The notes: generated from the sequence alone by a model not told the origin. 64,000 nt of DNA from Salvelinus alpinus (GCF_045679555.1 NC_092089.1:6321179-6385178), one strand, 5' to 3'; counted from the first letter of the stretch, positions 48,001 to 62,767 are shown. Numbers and translations are program-made.

Positions 48001-49740
48001 TGGTGTATCATATAGTATAGTATAGTGGTGTATCATATAGTATAGTGGTGTATCATATAGTATAGTATAGTGTTGTATCATATTGTATAGTATAGTGGTG
48101 TATCATATAGTATAGTGGTGTATCATATAGTATAGTATAGTGTTGTAACATATTGTATAGTATAGTGGTGTATCATATAGTATAGTATAGTGTTGTATCA
48201 CATTGTATAGTATAGTGTTGTATCATATAGTATAGTATAGTGTTGTAACATATTGTATAGTATAGTGTTGTATCATATAGTATAGTATAGTGGTGTATCA
48301 TATAGTATAGTGGTGTATCATATAGTATAGTATAGTGGTGTATCATATAGTATAGTATAGTGGTGTATCATATAGTATAGTGGTGTATCATATAGTATAG
48401 TATAGTGTTGTAACATATTGTATAGTATAGTGTTGTAACATATTGTATAGTATAGTGGTGTATCATATAGTATAGTATAGTGTTGTAACATATTGTATAG
48501 TATAGTGTTGTATCATATAGTATAGTATAGTGTTGTAACATATTGTATAGTATAGTGTTGTATCATATAGTATAGTATAGTGGTGTATCATATAGTATAG
48601 TGGTGTATCATATAGTATAGTATAGTGTTGTATCACATTGTATAGTATAGTGTTGTAACATATAGTATAGTATAGTGTTGTAACATATTGTATAGTATAG
48701 TGTTGTATCATATAGTATAGTATAGTGGTGTATCATATAGTATAGTATAGTGTTGTATCATATAGTATAGTATAGTGTTGTATCATATAGTATAGTATAG
48801 TGTTGTATCATATAGTATAGTGGTGTATCATATAGTATAGTATAGTGTTGTATCATATTGTATAGTGTTGTATCATATAGTATAGTGTTGTATCATATAG
48901 TATAGTATAGTGGTGTATCATATAGCATAATATAGTGTTGTATCACATTGTATAGTATAATATAGTATCATGTTGTATAGTATAGTATCATATTGTATAG
49001 TATCATATAGCATAATATAGTGTTGTATCACGCTGTATAGTATAGTAGCATGTTGTATAGTATAGTATAGTGGTGTATCATATTGTATAATATAGTATCA
49101 CATTGTATAGTATAGTATAGTGGTGTATCATATAGTATAGTATAGTGTTTTATCATATAGTATAGTATAGTGGTGTATCATATTGTATAGTATAGTATCA
49201 TATTGTATAGTGGTGTATCATATTGTATAGTATAGTATCATATAGTATAGTGGTGTATCATATAGTATAGTGTTGTATCATATAGTATAGTATAGTGTTG
49301 TATCATATAGTATAGTATGGTATAGTGTTGTATCATATAGTATAGTATAGTATCATATAGTATAGTGTTGTATCATATAGTATAGTACCGTATCATATAG
49401 TATAGTATAGTATCACATAGTATAGTATCATATAGTATAGTATCATATAGTATAGTATAGTGTTGTATCATATAGTATAGTATCATATAGTATAGTATAG
49501 TGTTGTATCACATAGTATAGTATCATATAGTATAGTATAGTGTTGTATCACATAGTATAGTATCATATTGTGTAGGACCATATAGTATAGTGTAGTGTAT
49601 TATGTGTATCATATAGTATAGTGTTGTATCATATTGTATAGTATAGTATCATATTGTATAGTATAGGGTTGTATCATATTGCACAGTATAGTATAGCATA
49701 GTATAGTGTTGTATCATATATTATAGTATAGTGCCGTATA
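42070..49740. repeat. 7.6 kb AT-rich TATAG-type array, about 300 or more units
   Basis: Units of 20 and 25 bases: TGKTGTATCATATAGTATAG with or without an extra TATAG, plus TATTG and AACA variants. A 760-bp higher-order copy is visible: rare variants TATCATAGAG (44741, 45501) and CATATAGCATAGTG (about 45140, 45900) recur at that offset. The right end from about 48.9 kb is more diverged. It reaches to within 20 bases of the next exon. Confidence 0.97.
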
Positions 49741-49757
49741 GTGTAGTGTATTCTTAC

Positions 49758-49925
49758 CTGTGCGATTCTGCATTTCAGCTCAGCTCTCTCCAGTTGCCAT
49801 GCACATGTGTCCTTAGTGTACTGCAGCTGTAGCTCGCTCCTCTTCGCCTCCTCTCTCTTCACCTCTAGCTGCACCTCCTCCACTACAGTCTTCAGATCCA
49901 GCAAAATCCTTCTGTTCTCCCCACC
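49758..49925 (-). CDS. kiaa0408: KIAA0408 coiled-coil exon 2
   Basis: 168 nt, 56 codons in phase 0, from a CAGGGTGCTCAG-type acceptor region (TCAG|GGT) to a CAG|GTAAGA donor. It encodes GGENRRILLDLKTVVEEVQL, then a charged helix, and ends AWQLERAELKCRIAQ, a strong coiled coil that joins LEARGG of the exon at 26928. The style (short Leu-heptads, WxLERAELxxRI) is like the C-terminal coiled coils of SOGA/MTCL proteins. The match to that family is inference. The neighbouring TATAG array starts 18 bases beyond the donor. Confidence 0.85.
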
Positions 49926-49926
49926 C

Positions 49927-50100
49927 TGAGCATCAATACAGCATCATTAATCACTCTGTTCTCCCCACCCTGAGAATCAATACAGCATCATTCATCCCTC
50001 TGTTCTCCCCACCCTGAGAATCAATACAGCATCACTACAGCATAAATACAGCATCACTACAGCATTAATACAGCATCACTACAGCATCAATACAGCAACA
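49927..50100. repeat. Short repeats in the intron beside exon 2
   Basis: CTCTGTTCTCCCCACCCTGA occurs three times (the first overlapping the exon boundary at 49910-49930) and TACAGCATCACTACAGCATC several times. The first repeat includes the acceptor region of exon 2, so acceptor-like sequence is duplicated. Confidence 0.75.
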
Positions 50101-50232
50101 CAGAGTTAGCTGTAGTTGGTGACATTCAGAAACACTCGTAGTGCAACAAGTAGTGAACCAGATGTATCATCTAACACGTAGAATACAACATCTCCCTGTG
50201 CTGTAGTGTGAAATGATTTCAATTCGGTCTAC

Positions 50233-50613
50233 TTGTATCTCAGCAACTTGTCTTAACAGTATCTCCTTCTCTCGTATCCATTCTTCCTTGTCCTGGCCGT
50301 GGCGTTTCTTTAAGTGCTCAAACTTCTTTTTCAGGCGGGAGTGATGAGTCCCTGGCTCATGTCCCGGAGGAAGTTCCACTGATGTTCCAACCGTTCCAGG
50401 ATGAGACTGTTCGTAGAACGGAGTGACTGTTGGCGGGGAGGAGAACGTCCTGAACGGGCTGCGACTCTTCCCGCTGCCTCTCTCTCTTTCTCTTTCCAGA
50501 CGGGAGCAGGGAACGAATTCCCAGTCCTGCGCTGGCACGTACCCGCCGCCGCCGCTGCCGCCGCCTCCTCCACTACGCAAATCTGACCCATTTCCGAACG
50601 CAGCATTCCACAT
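50233..50613 (-). CDS. kiaa0408: KIAA0408 first (or read-through) coding exon, frame uncertain
   Basis: The 3' part encodes SRLKKKFEHLKKRHGQDKEE and REKEILLRQVAEIQ, a coiled coil continuing in phase 0 into the next exon through a weak CAA|GTAGAC donor. In the same frame the first ATG is at 50613 (MWNAAFGNGSDLR, a Gly run, then VPAQDWEFVPCSRLERERER). In the middle (about 50340-50411) another frame is more protein-like: SLILERLEHQWNFLRDMSQ, with GC-rich third positions, but it stops soon after. Either the simple frame is right or two compensating indels are present. The start is not settled. It may also be an internal exon spliced from mtcl3. Confidence 0.6.
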
Positions 50614-50870
50614 TTCTCAACGTGCAGTGACAAACAAACACAAAGTGAGGACAGCCTTCGGTTGACCGGTGCCTTCGGTTTTTCTAGTTGCAGCAGCAGC
50701 AGCATAATTATCCGAAGCCGGCGATTTCCCCGGCCGCGTCCGTCTCTCTCAACGCTGAACCAGCAGCAGTCGGAGGGCATGCAGCGATGTGCGCGTCTGT
50801 CCCTTCCATGTCACCGCGCCGCGCCAAGGTCAACAATCGGTCATTATGCGGCGGAACTCTACTGACGCTA
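50380..50870 (-). promoter_or_regulatory. CpG-rich candidate promoter of KIAA0408
   Basis: This stretch has dense CpG (CCGCCGCCGCCGCTGCCGCC at about 50540, CCCCGGCCGCG at about 50728, TCACCGCGCCGCGCC at about 50811), whereas the surrounding introns are CpG-poor. It covers the 5' end of the first KIAA0408 exon, as expected for an internal CpG-island promoter. No TATA box was identified. Confidence 0.45.
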
Positions 50871-51864
50871 TCTGGATTTATTATCCAAACTTCTGTCGGC
50901 TATTCGTTATTCCTACATTGAAAAGTACAGTGCTACGTTATCGCCCAGGCTACTGCCCTGTGCAGTGCACTGTGTGGGTGACGAACACCCAGTACGCTGT
51001 TGTTACGTGGGACAGGACGAGTACCCAATAATACACCTAGCCCACTGATGTAAGAGCTGGGGAACTATTTTTACACCCTGTAACCACGTATATCATTTTA
51101 CTCAATAACCCCACTGGGTAGCGTAGACTACTAAGTAACGGAGCCGGGAGTAGGTCGCCCCCCCGGTTGAATAAATATGAATTAATCACGTCTGTTTACT
51201 ACCGGGACCATTATGTCGCGGGCTCTGAAGAAGATGTGACTGCGGAATGTGGATCAAGTGGTAGACTAAGGCTATCCGAGAGGGTTGTGACCGTTACCAT
51301 AGCGATAAATGTGTTCAGCTCGCTGGTTATAACCTAATGGTTGTTTATTGGCTTCACACACACACACAGTAGCCAAGCCAAACACTGGAACCACGTGTCT
51401 GTATTCGCAGTTAGTTTGCAGCCTGTTTTGATATAAGAAAAGGCTGTGCTCCGTTATTTCACAAGACCTTTCATTGCCTTCAAATCTCTGAATAGACTCG
51501 GGACATCTGAAAACATCTTACCTGTTATGCAATGTCCAGCTGTGTAATATCTTAAAGGCCTCCAAAAACACCCCAAAAACACCCAAAATAAGCTATCCAA
51601 AAAACGGGTCTTTCTGGTCAATTGTTAATGAAAATCAGAGTGGTCCCTAAATCCAACGGAAATAACCGTCTTGGTCAGAATTATATTTATTTTCATTGGA
51701 CAACTCGACCAGACGAGTCGCGAAAGCCCCGCGTACTTCTCCCTCACAGCTGGTCTTAATACCGTTTATGACGTCATATCCCCACCGCAGGATGAGAATC
51801 GCCGTGTTCCCGCCCCGCCCCCGGTCTCAGTGGCCAGTAGAACTTACGGGATAAACAAGTCCAC
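50871..51864. other. Intergenic or intronic sequence between mtcl3 and KIAA0408
   Basis: Single-copy-looking sequence with no supported exon or RNA gene. Small open frames in it have no recognisable features. Confidence 0.5.
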
Positions 51865-52320
51865 ATCCAAAACAAACCCAAAATCAAATGTTATTGGTCA
51901 TGTGCACATATTTTATGCAGATGTTATCGCAGGTGTAGCGAAATGGCGTATGTTTTCTAGGTCCAGCAGTGCAGTAAAACCTAACAAAAACACAACAATT
52001 ACCCACCCCCAAAAATATCAGAACGAGCAATGGCATGTATGTATGTGATGGTGTGTATATACATTATGACAATATAGGACTAGAAAAGGAGTGTACAGCA
52101 GTAGTTATATACGATGAGCCTTTACCAGAATACAGTATATATATATAAATATATATAAAGTGGGTAAAACAGTATATAAACATATTTAAAGTGATCAGTG
52201 TTCAATGACTATGTACATAGAGCAGCAGTTACTATTTTTCATTTATTTTATGTAGTACATATTTCTTACTGTTTAAATCTCTGTATTGTTGGTTAAGGGC
52301 TCGTAAGTACGCATTTCACA
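51865..52320 (-). mobile_element. Fish LINE 3'-end fragment and adjacent repeat
   Basis: AAATCAAATGTTATTGGTCA, GATGTTATCGCAGGTGTAGC and AGTGTACAGCAGTAG-type sequence resemble the 3' end of a LINE common in salmonid DNA. It is followed near 52280 by TTGGTTAAGGGCTCGTAAGT, a separate dispersed repeat tail. Class assignment is from memory. Confidence 0.5.
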
Positions 52321-52321
52321 G

Positions 52322-52560
52322 TACTCCAGGTGAATGCTCTGTTGGTGGATTAGGTGTCCCTAACACTGCTATACTCCAGGTGAATACGCTGTTGATGGAT
52401 TAGGTGTCCCTAACACTGCTATACTCCAGGTGAATACTCTGTTGATGGATTAGGTGTCCCTAACACTGCTCTGTTGATGGATTAGGTGTCCCTAACACTG
52501 CTATACTCCAGGTGAATACTCTGTTGATGGATTAGGTGTCCCTAACACTGCTATACTGTA
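52322..52560. repeat. About 58-bp repeat, 4-5 copies
   Basis: Units with ACTCCAGGTGAATACTCTGT and GATGGATTAGGTGTCCCTAA, one of them truncated. Confidence 0.85.
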
Positions 52561-52739
52561 CATGCATGGGTACTATACATAGGTAGGTACTGTGTGGGTT
52601 TACAGACTGGGCCTCCTATACACCCACAGCACACTGTTGTTCCTTCCTGCCTTTTGCATCAGAGTTCTGGGGGACCTCTAAAATAAGGTTAGATGAGGGA
52701 CCATTCACTGTTAACCTTGTCTACTCACCTAATAATATA

Positions 52740-53630
52740 CGGTGTCTCAGCCCCAGAGGTGTGTGGTCTTCTCCAGTGTCTCAGCCCCAGAGGTGTGTGG
52801 TCTTCTCCAGTGTCTCAGTCCCAGAGGTGTGTGGTCTTCTCCAGTGTCTCAGCCCCAGAGGTGTGTGGTCTTCTCCAGTGTCTCAGCCCCAGAGGTGTGT
52901 GGTCTTCTCCAGTGTCTCAGTCCCAGAGGTGTGTGGTCTTCTCCAGTGTCTCAGCCCCAGAGGTGTGTGGTCTTCTCCAGTGTCTCAGTCCCAGAGGTGA
53001 GTGGTCTTCTCCAGTGTCTCAGTCCCAGAGGTGTGTGGTCTCCTCCAGTGTCTCAACCCCAGAGGTGTGTGGTCTTCTCCAGTGTCTCAGCCTCAGAGGT
53101 GTGTGGTCTTCTCCAGTGTCTCAACCCCAGAGGTGTGTGGTCTTCTCCAGTGTCTCAGCCCCAGAGGTGAGTGGTCTTCTCCAGTGTCTCAGTCCCAGAG
53201 GTGTGTGGTCTTCTCCAGTGTCTCAGCCCCAGAGGTGAGTGGTCTTCTCCAGTGTCTCAGTCCCAGAGGTGTGTGGTCTTCTCCAGTGTCTCAGTCCCAG
53301 AGGTGTGTGGTCTTCTCCAGTGTCTCAACCCCAGAGGTGTGTGGTCTTCTCCAGTGTCTGAGCCCCAGAGGTGTGTGGTCTTCTCCAGTGTCTCAACCCC
53401 AGAGGTGAGTGGTCTTCTCCAGTGTCTCAGTCCCAGAGGTGTGTGGTCTTCTCCAGTGTCTCAGTCCCAGAGGTGTGTGGTCTTCTCCAGTGTCTCAACC
53501 CCAGAGGTGTGTGGTCTTCTCCAGTGTCTCAGCCCCAGAGGTGTGTGGTCTTCTCCAGTGTCTCAACCCCAGAGGTGAGTGGTCTTCTCCAGTGTATCAG
53601 TCCCAGAGGTGTGTGGTCTTCTCCAGTGTG
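52740..53630. repeat. 34-bp minisatellite, about 26 copies
   Basis: Unit with GTGTCTCAGCCCCAGAGGTG and TGTGGTCTTCTCCA. Three phases are open because 34 shifts frame each copy without creating stops. No coding is inferred. Confidence 0.95.
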
Positions 53631-53782
53631 TGTTAAAAGCTTGTAAATAGTAACTGCTGAAACGTGGAATAGTGTCCCGTATCACGTGTGACCTTAGACG
53701 GGAATGTTCCAAAATAAAAATACAAAACCAAATAAAAATATGACTAAACAAAAATATGTGTCTATGCAAAGTGAGACGGACG

Positions 53783-53893
<111 letters not shown>

Positions 53894-53984
53894 CTAGGTG
53901 GGTTAATTGGACAGAGAAGGAGGACGAGTCAGGAAAACAGAATGGTAGAAAGACAGGAAGAGAGAACAGATTAAAAGCAGGTTA

Positions 53985-56250
53985 AACAATACTGACATTC
54001 AGACCAAATAGAAGCCTGTCCTACAGTAGATGTAATACTGACATTCAGACCAAATAGAGGCCTGTCCTACAGTAGATGTAATACTGACATTCAGACCAAA
54101 TAGAGGCCTGTCCTACAGTAGATGTAATACTGACATTCAGACCAAATAGAGGCCTGTCCTACAGTAGATGTAATACTGACATTCAGACCAAATAGAGGCC
54201 TGTCCTACAGTAGATGTCATACTGACATTCAGACCAAATAGAGGCCTGTCCTACAGTAGATGTAATACTGACATTCAGACCAAATAGAGGCCTGTCCTAC
54301 AGTAGATGTCATACTGACATTCAGACCAAATAGAGGCCTGTCCTACAGTAGATGTCATACTGACATTCAGACCAAATAGAGGCCTGTCCTGCAGTAGATG
54401 TAATACTGACATTCAGACCAAATAGAGGCCTGTCCTACAGTAGATGTAATACTGACATTCAGACCAAATAGAGGCCTGTCCTGCAGTAGATGTAATACTG
54501 ACATTCAGACCAAATAGAGGCCTGTCCTACAGTAGATGTAATACTGACATTCAGACCAAATAGAGGCCTGTCCTACAGTAGATGTAATACTGACATTCAG
54601 ACCAAATAGAAGCCTGTCGTACAGTAGATGTAATACTGACATTCAGACCAAATAGAGGCCTGTCCTACAGTAGATGTCATACTGACATTCAGACCAAATA
54701 GAGGCCTGTCCTACAGTAGATGTCATACTGACATTCAGACCAAATAGAGGCCTGTCCTGCAGTAGATGTAATACTGACATTCAGACCAAATAGAGGCCTG
54801 TCCTACAGTAGATGTAATACTGACATTCAGACCAAATAGAGGCCTGTCCTGCAGTAGATGTCATACTGACATTCAGACCAAATAGAGGCCTGTCCTACAG
54901 TAGATGTCATACTGACATTCAGACCAAATAGAGGCCTGTCCTACAGTAGATGTCATACTGACATTCAGACCAAATAGAGGCCTGTCCTGCAGTAGATGTA
55001 ATACTGACATTCAGACCAAATAGAGGCCTGTCCTACAGTAGATGTCATACTGACATTCAGACCAAATAGAGGCCTGTCCTACAGTAGATGTAATACTGAC
55101 ATTCAGACCAAATAGAGGCCTGTCCTGCAGTAGATGTAATACTGACATTCAGACCAAATAGAGGCCTGTCCTACAGTAGATGTCATACTGACATTCAGAC
55201 CAAATAGAGGCCTGTCCTACAGTAGATGTAATACTGACATTCAGACCAAATAGAGGCCTGTCCTGCAGTAGATGTAATACTGACATTCAGACCAAATAGA
55301 GGCCTGTCCTACAGTAGATGTCATACTGACATTCAGACCAAATAGAGGCCTGTCCTGCAGTAGATGTAATACTGACATTCAGACCAAATAGAGGCCTGTC
55401 CTACAGTAGATGTCATACTGACATTCAGACCAAATAGAGGCCTGTCCTACAGTAGATGTAATACTGACATTCAGACCAAATAGAGGCCTGTCCTGCAGTA
55501 GATGTAATACTGACATTCAGACCAAATAGAGGCCTGTCCTACAGTAGATGTAATACTGACATTCAGACCAAATAGAGGCCTGTCCTACAGTAGATGTAAT
55601 ACTGACATTCAGACCAAATAGAGGCCTGTCCTACAGTAGATGTAATACTGACATTCAGACCAAATAGAGGCCTGTCCTGCAGTAGATGTAATACTGACAT
55701 TCAGACCAAATAGAGGCCTGTCCTGCAGTAGATGTAATACTGACATTCAGACCAAATAGAGGCCTGTCCTACAGTAGATGTAATACTGACATTCAGACCA
55801 AATAGAGGCCTGTCCTACAGTAGATGTAATACTGACATTCAGACCAAATAGAGGCCTGTCCTACAGTAGATGTAATACTGACATTCAGACCAAATAGAGG
55901 CCTGTCCTACAGTAGATGTAATACTGACATTCAGACCAAATAGAGGCCTGTCCTACAGTAGATGTAATACTGACATTCAGACCAAATAGAGGCCTGTCCT
56001 ACAGTAGATGTAATACTGACATTCAGACCAAATAGAGGCCTGTCCTACAGTAGATGTAATACTGACATTCAGACCAAATAGAGGCCTGTCCTACAGTAGA
56101 TGTAATACTGACATTCAGACCAAATAGAGGCCTGTCCTACAGTAGATGTAATACTGACATTCAGACCAAATAGAGGCCTGTCCTGCAGTAGATGTAATAC
56201 TGACATTCAGACCAAATAGAGGCCTGTCCTACAGTAGATGTAATACTGAC
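53985..56250. repeat. 46-bp minisatellite, about 49 copies
   Basis: Unit with ATACTGACATTCAGACCAAA and TAGAGGCCTGTCCTACAGTA. Variant sites (TGTAATA/TGTCATA, CTAC/CTGC) run in mixed blocks on the left, while the right third is more uniform. Confidence 0.95.
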
Positions 56251-56304
56251 ATGTCTACAATGCATACATCTACTAAACAATGTAGCAATCATGTTTCTCC
56301 AGAC

Positions 56305-56309
<5 letters not shown>

Positions 56310-56377
<68 letters not shown>

Positions 56378-56465
56378 ACTAATGGGTGTGTGTGTGTGTA
56401 CTGTGCATGTGTGTGTGTGTGTGTACGTGCATGTGTGTGCACTAATGGGTGTGTGTAAGTGTGTG
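56310..56465. repeat. (GT)n with interruptions
   Basis: GT dinucleotide tract broken by TACTGTG, GCACTAATGG and CATG. Its right end is interrupted by the small TIR element that follows. Confidence 0.9.
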
Positions 56466-56564
56466 CCAGGGTTTCCGTCAGGAAATGTGGCGCCGGACAT
56501 TTTAATTTACCGGACATTTAAGAGAGCGGGTGGGGGGGTGTCAAAAGGCCAACGGAAACCCTGG
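56466..56564. mobile_element. 99-bp MITE with perfect 13-bp terminal inverted repeats
   Basis: Left end CCAGGGTTTCCGT and right end ACGGAAACCCTGG are exact inverted copies. The element sits inside the (GT)n tract, with GTGTG on both sides, consistent with insertion into it. It lies 26 bases from the mtcl3 exon end. Confidence 0.75.
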
Positions 56565-56584
56565 TGTGTGTCTAACTCTGTTCA

Positions 56585-56980
<396 letters not shown>

Positions 56981-57038
56981 TTAGCTTGTCAGCTTGTCAG
57001 CTTTCACCGTATTCAATACAACAAAGCATTATGGGTTA

Positions 57039-58065
<1,027 letters not shown>

Positions 58066-58089
58066 CTTCATTTCAATTCAATCAATTCA

Positions 58090-58422
<333 letters not shown>

Positions 58423-58443
58423 CTAAAAGAAAGATTTAGTAGC

Positions 58444-58461
58444 GGGGGGGGGGGGGGGGGG
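58444..58461. repeat. G18 homopolymer
   Basis: Eighteen G on the plus strand, 22 bases outside the acceptor of the mtcl3 exon. On the minus strand it is a C18 run upstream of the TTTCTTTTAG acceptor. Confidence 0.95.
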
Positions 58462-58719
58462 ATTGAAACAGGATGTACTTTAATTATAAAACTACCTTCT
58501 GTCAAACAAGAGCGGACCTCATGGTAGCACAGCCCATTATGTCCTGCAACCTTTCTTAACTCTAAGTTCTGCCCTCAACGACGCCGAGTACAGAACGAAC
58601 TAGAGAGTTAGACGACACGTCCAACAGGTAGAATCCTTAAAGCTTAAATTGACTGTAAAATGGCTCTGGATTAAAGAACGTCTGTTAAATCTGTGGTTCT
58701 CAACCTGGGGTACGTGTCT

Positions 58720-60255
58720 TGTGTCCTTCCCCCAGGAGATACACGGTAAACCTTATGAGACCAGGTGTCCTTCCCCCAGGAGATACATGGTAAACCTTAT
58801 GAGACCAGGTGTCCTTCCCCCAGGAGGTACATGGTAAACCTTATGAGACCAGGTGTCCTTCCCCCAGGTGATACCTTATGAGGCCAGGTGTCCTTCCCCC
58901 AGGAGATACATGGTAAACCTTATGAGACCAGGTGTCCTTCCCCCAGGAGGTACATGGTAAACCTTATGAGACCAGGTGTCCTTCCCCCAGGAGATACATG
59001 GTAAACCTTATGAGACCAGGTGTCCTTCCCCCAGGAGATACATGGTAAACCTTATGAGACCAGGTGTCCTTCCCCCAGGAGGTACATGGTAAACCTTATG
59101 TGACCAGGTGTCCTTCCCCCAGGAGGTACATGGTAAACCTTATGTGACCAGGTGTCCTTCCCCCAGGAGGTACATGGTAAACCTTATGTGACCAGGTGTC
59201 CTTCCCCCAGGATGAGACCAGGTGTCCTTCCCCCAGGAGGTACATGGTAAACCTTATGTGACCAGGTGTCCTTCCCCCAGGAGGTACATGGTAAACCTTA
59301 TGTGACCAGGTGTCCTTCCCCCAGGAGGTACACGGTAAACCTTATGAGACCAGGTGTCCTTCCCCCAGGAGGTACATGGTAAACCTTATGAGACCAGGTG
59401 TCCTTCCTCCAGGAGATACATGGTAAACCTTATGAGACCAGGTGTCCTTCCTCCAGGAGATACATGGTAAACCTTATGTGACCAGGTGTCCTTCCCCCAG
59501 GAGGTACATGGTAAACCTTATGTGACCAGGTGTCCTTCCCCCAGGAGGTACACGGTAAACCTTATGAGACCAGGTGTCCTTCCCCCAGGAGGTACATGGT
59601 AAATCTTATGAGACCAGGTGTCCTTCCCCCAGGTGATACCTTATGAGACCAGGTGTCCTTCCCCCAGGAGATACACGGTAAACCTTATGTGACCAGGTGT
59701 CCTTCCCCCAGGAAATACACGGTAAACCTTATGAGACCAGGTGTCCTTCCCCCAGGAGGTACACAGTAAACCTTATGAGACCAGGTGTCCTTCCCCCAGG
59801 AGGTACACAGTAAACCTTATGAGACCAGGTGTCCTTCCCCCAGGAGATACACAGTAAACCTTATGAGACCAGGTGTCCTTCCCCCAGGAGATACACAGTA
59901 AACCTTATGAGACCAGGTGTCCTTCCCCCAGGAGATACACGGTAAACCTTATGAGACCAGGTGTCCTTCCCCCAGGAGGTACACAGTAAACCTTATGAGA
60001 CCAGGTGTCCTTCCCCCAGGAGGTACACAGTAAACCTTATGAGACCAGGTGTCCTTCCCCCAGGAGGTACACGGTAAACCTTATGAGATCAGGTGTCCTT
60101 CCCCCAGGAGGTACATGGTAAACCTTATGAGACCAGGTGTCCTTCCCCCAGGAGATACCTTATGAGACCAGGTGTCCTTCCCCCAGGAGATACACGGTAA
60201 ACCTTATGAGACCAGGTGTCCTTCCCCCAGGAGATACATGGTAAACCTTATGAGG
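58720..60255. repeat. 44-bp minisatellite, about 34 copies
   Basis: Unit with GTAAACCTTATGAGACCAGG and TGTCCTTCCCCCAGGAG. Variants: TGTGACC, CACGG, CACAG, and a few deleted units (GATACCTTATGAG). Confidence 0.95.
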
Positions 60256-60372
60256 GGCCATTTGGCCTGATGATACGTTGCTACGAGGGGGTGTTGTGAG
60301 AGAGCTAAATGTGATCAGTAATAACAAATACTCTACTATATGACTCACACGTAGAATGTAAACAGCTGCTTT

Positions 60373-60620
60373 CCAAATTGCACCCTATTCCCTATATAGC
60401 ACACTAGTTTCAATCAGAGCCCTTTGGTCCCTGGTCTAAAGTAGTGCACTATATAGGGAATAGGGTACCATTGGGTCCTGGTCTAAAGTAGTGCACTATA
60501 TAGGGAATAGGGTGCCATAGGGCTCTGGTCTAAAGTAGTGCACTATATAGGGAATAGGGTGCCATTGGGTCCTGGCCTAAGTAGTGCACTATATAGGGAA
60601 TAGGGTGCCATTTGGGAGCC
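60373..60620. mobile_element. Palindromic MITE with reiterated right arm
   Basis: The left arm TGCACCCTATTCCCTATATA is followed by four successive copies of the right arm (AGTAGTGCACTATATAGGGA plus ATAGGGTGCCAT), about 57 bases each. The last copy ends in TTTGGGAGCC at 60620. Positions 60621-60622 are the GT donor of the mtcl3 exon. Confidence 0.85.
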
Positions 60621-60622
60621 AC

Positions 60623-60773
60623 CTTGTTGTTGTCCTCCTCTGAGTCCTGCAGGTTCCTCCTAAGTAGCTCTGCCTCGTCCTCCACCAGCTGTAGCTGCTG
60701 TCTCAGCTCCCTGAGTTCCTCTCCCTGCTCCCTGCTGCAGCCATGCTCAGCCGAGCCTCCAGCCACCTCATCC
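60623..60773 (-). CDS. mtcl3: mtcl3 exon (QLQLVEDEAELLRRN)
   Basis: 151 nt. One base completes the split Arg codon from the previous exon, then 50 codons follow, ending AAG|GTGGCT. Encodes DEVAGGSAEHGCSREQGEEL then RELRQQLQLVEDEAELLRRN and LQDSEEDNNK, a coiled coil matching the LRQHLQLVEDETELLRRN block of human SOGA3. The donor has the GT but a poor context because MITE sequence begins at intron position +3. Confidence 0.9.
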
Positions 60774-60778
60774 CTGGC

Positions 60779-61022
60779 AATGCATCAATCAACACCTCAA
60801 TCAATGCATAAATCAACCAATACATCAATCAATACATCAATCAATACATAAATTAACACGTCAATCAACACATCAATCAATCAATACATCAATCAATCAA
60901 TGCATCAATCAATACATCAATCAATACATACATCAATCAATACATCAATCAATACATAAATCAATACATCAATCAATACATAAATCAATCAACACATCAA
61001 CCAATCAATACATCAATCAATC
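60779..61022. repeat. (AATC)n-type and ATCAATCAATAC repeats
   Basis: Loose repeats of ATCAATCAATACATCAATC. From 61023 to 61235 no feature is seen apart from a short inverted stretch near 61050-61180 (ACATGTGGAGATCTGAGAGG and CCTGTCAGATCTCCACAAGT). Confidence 0.85.
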
Positions 61023-61235
61023 AAATGTATCTTGTTTATTTACAAAGACATGTGGAGATCTGAGAGGATTTGATTGGTATAAGCAATATGGTGAAACTTC
61101 TATTTAGCCTAACAGAGAGCAGGGTGGAGCTACTACCATATTGCTGACACCTGTCAAATCCTGTCAGATCTCCACAAGTACATCCAGTCTATAAGGCGTA
61201 GGGTTTAGTGTTTAGGGTTTAGGGGTCCATTGGGC

Positions 61236-62605
<1,370 letters not shown>

Positions 62606-62767
62606 CTGTTAACTGTTGTACATGACTGGTGGAATCTGTTGTGGACAGTTAAATGTTCTTTACAGACAGACTGTCAATCATTAAAACATGACTCTTAGAA
62701 CCTCTTAACTAACAAGCTTGTGACGAGTAACCAGACCCTTGTGTTAAAACTCCCTGAGCTAACGTCT

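Noticed and set aside
42070-49740. Tyr/Ile/Leu/His-rich short frames
   Set aside because: All are translations of the TATAG array.
52740-53630. CRISPR-like regular repeat
   Set aside because: 34-bp units are directly adjacent with no unique spacers, in a vertebrate genome. It is a minisatellite, as are all other arrays here.
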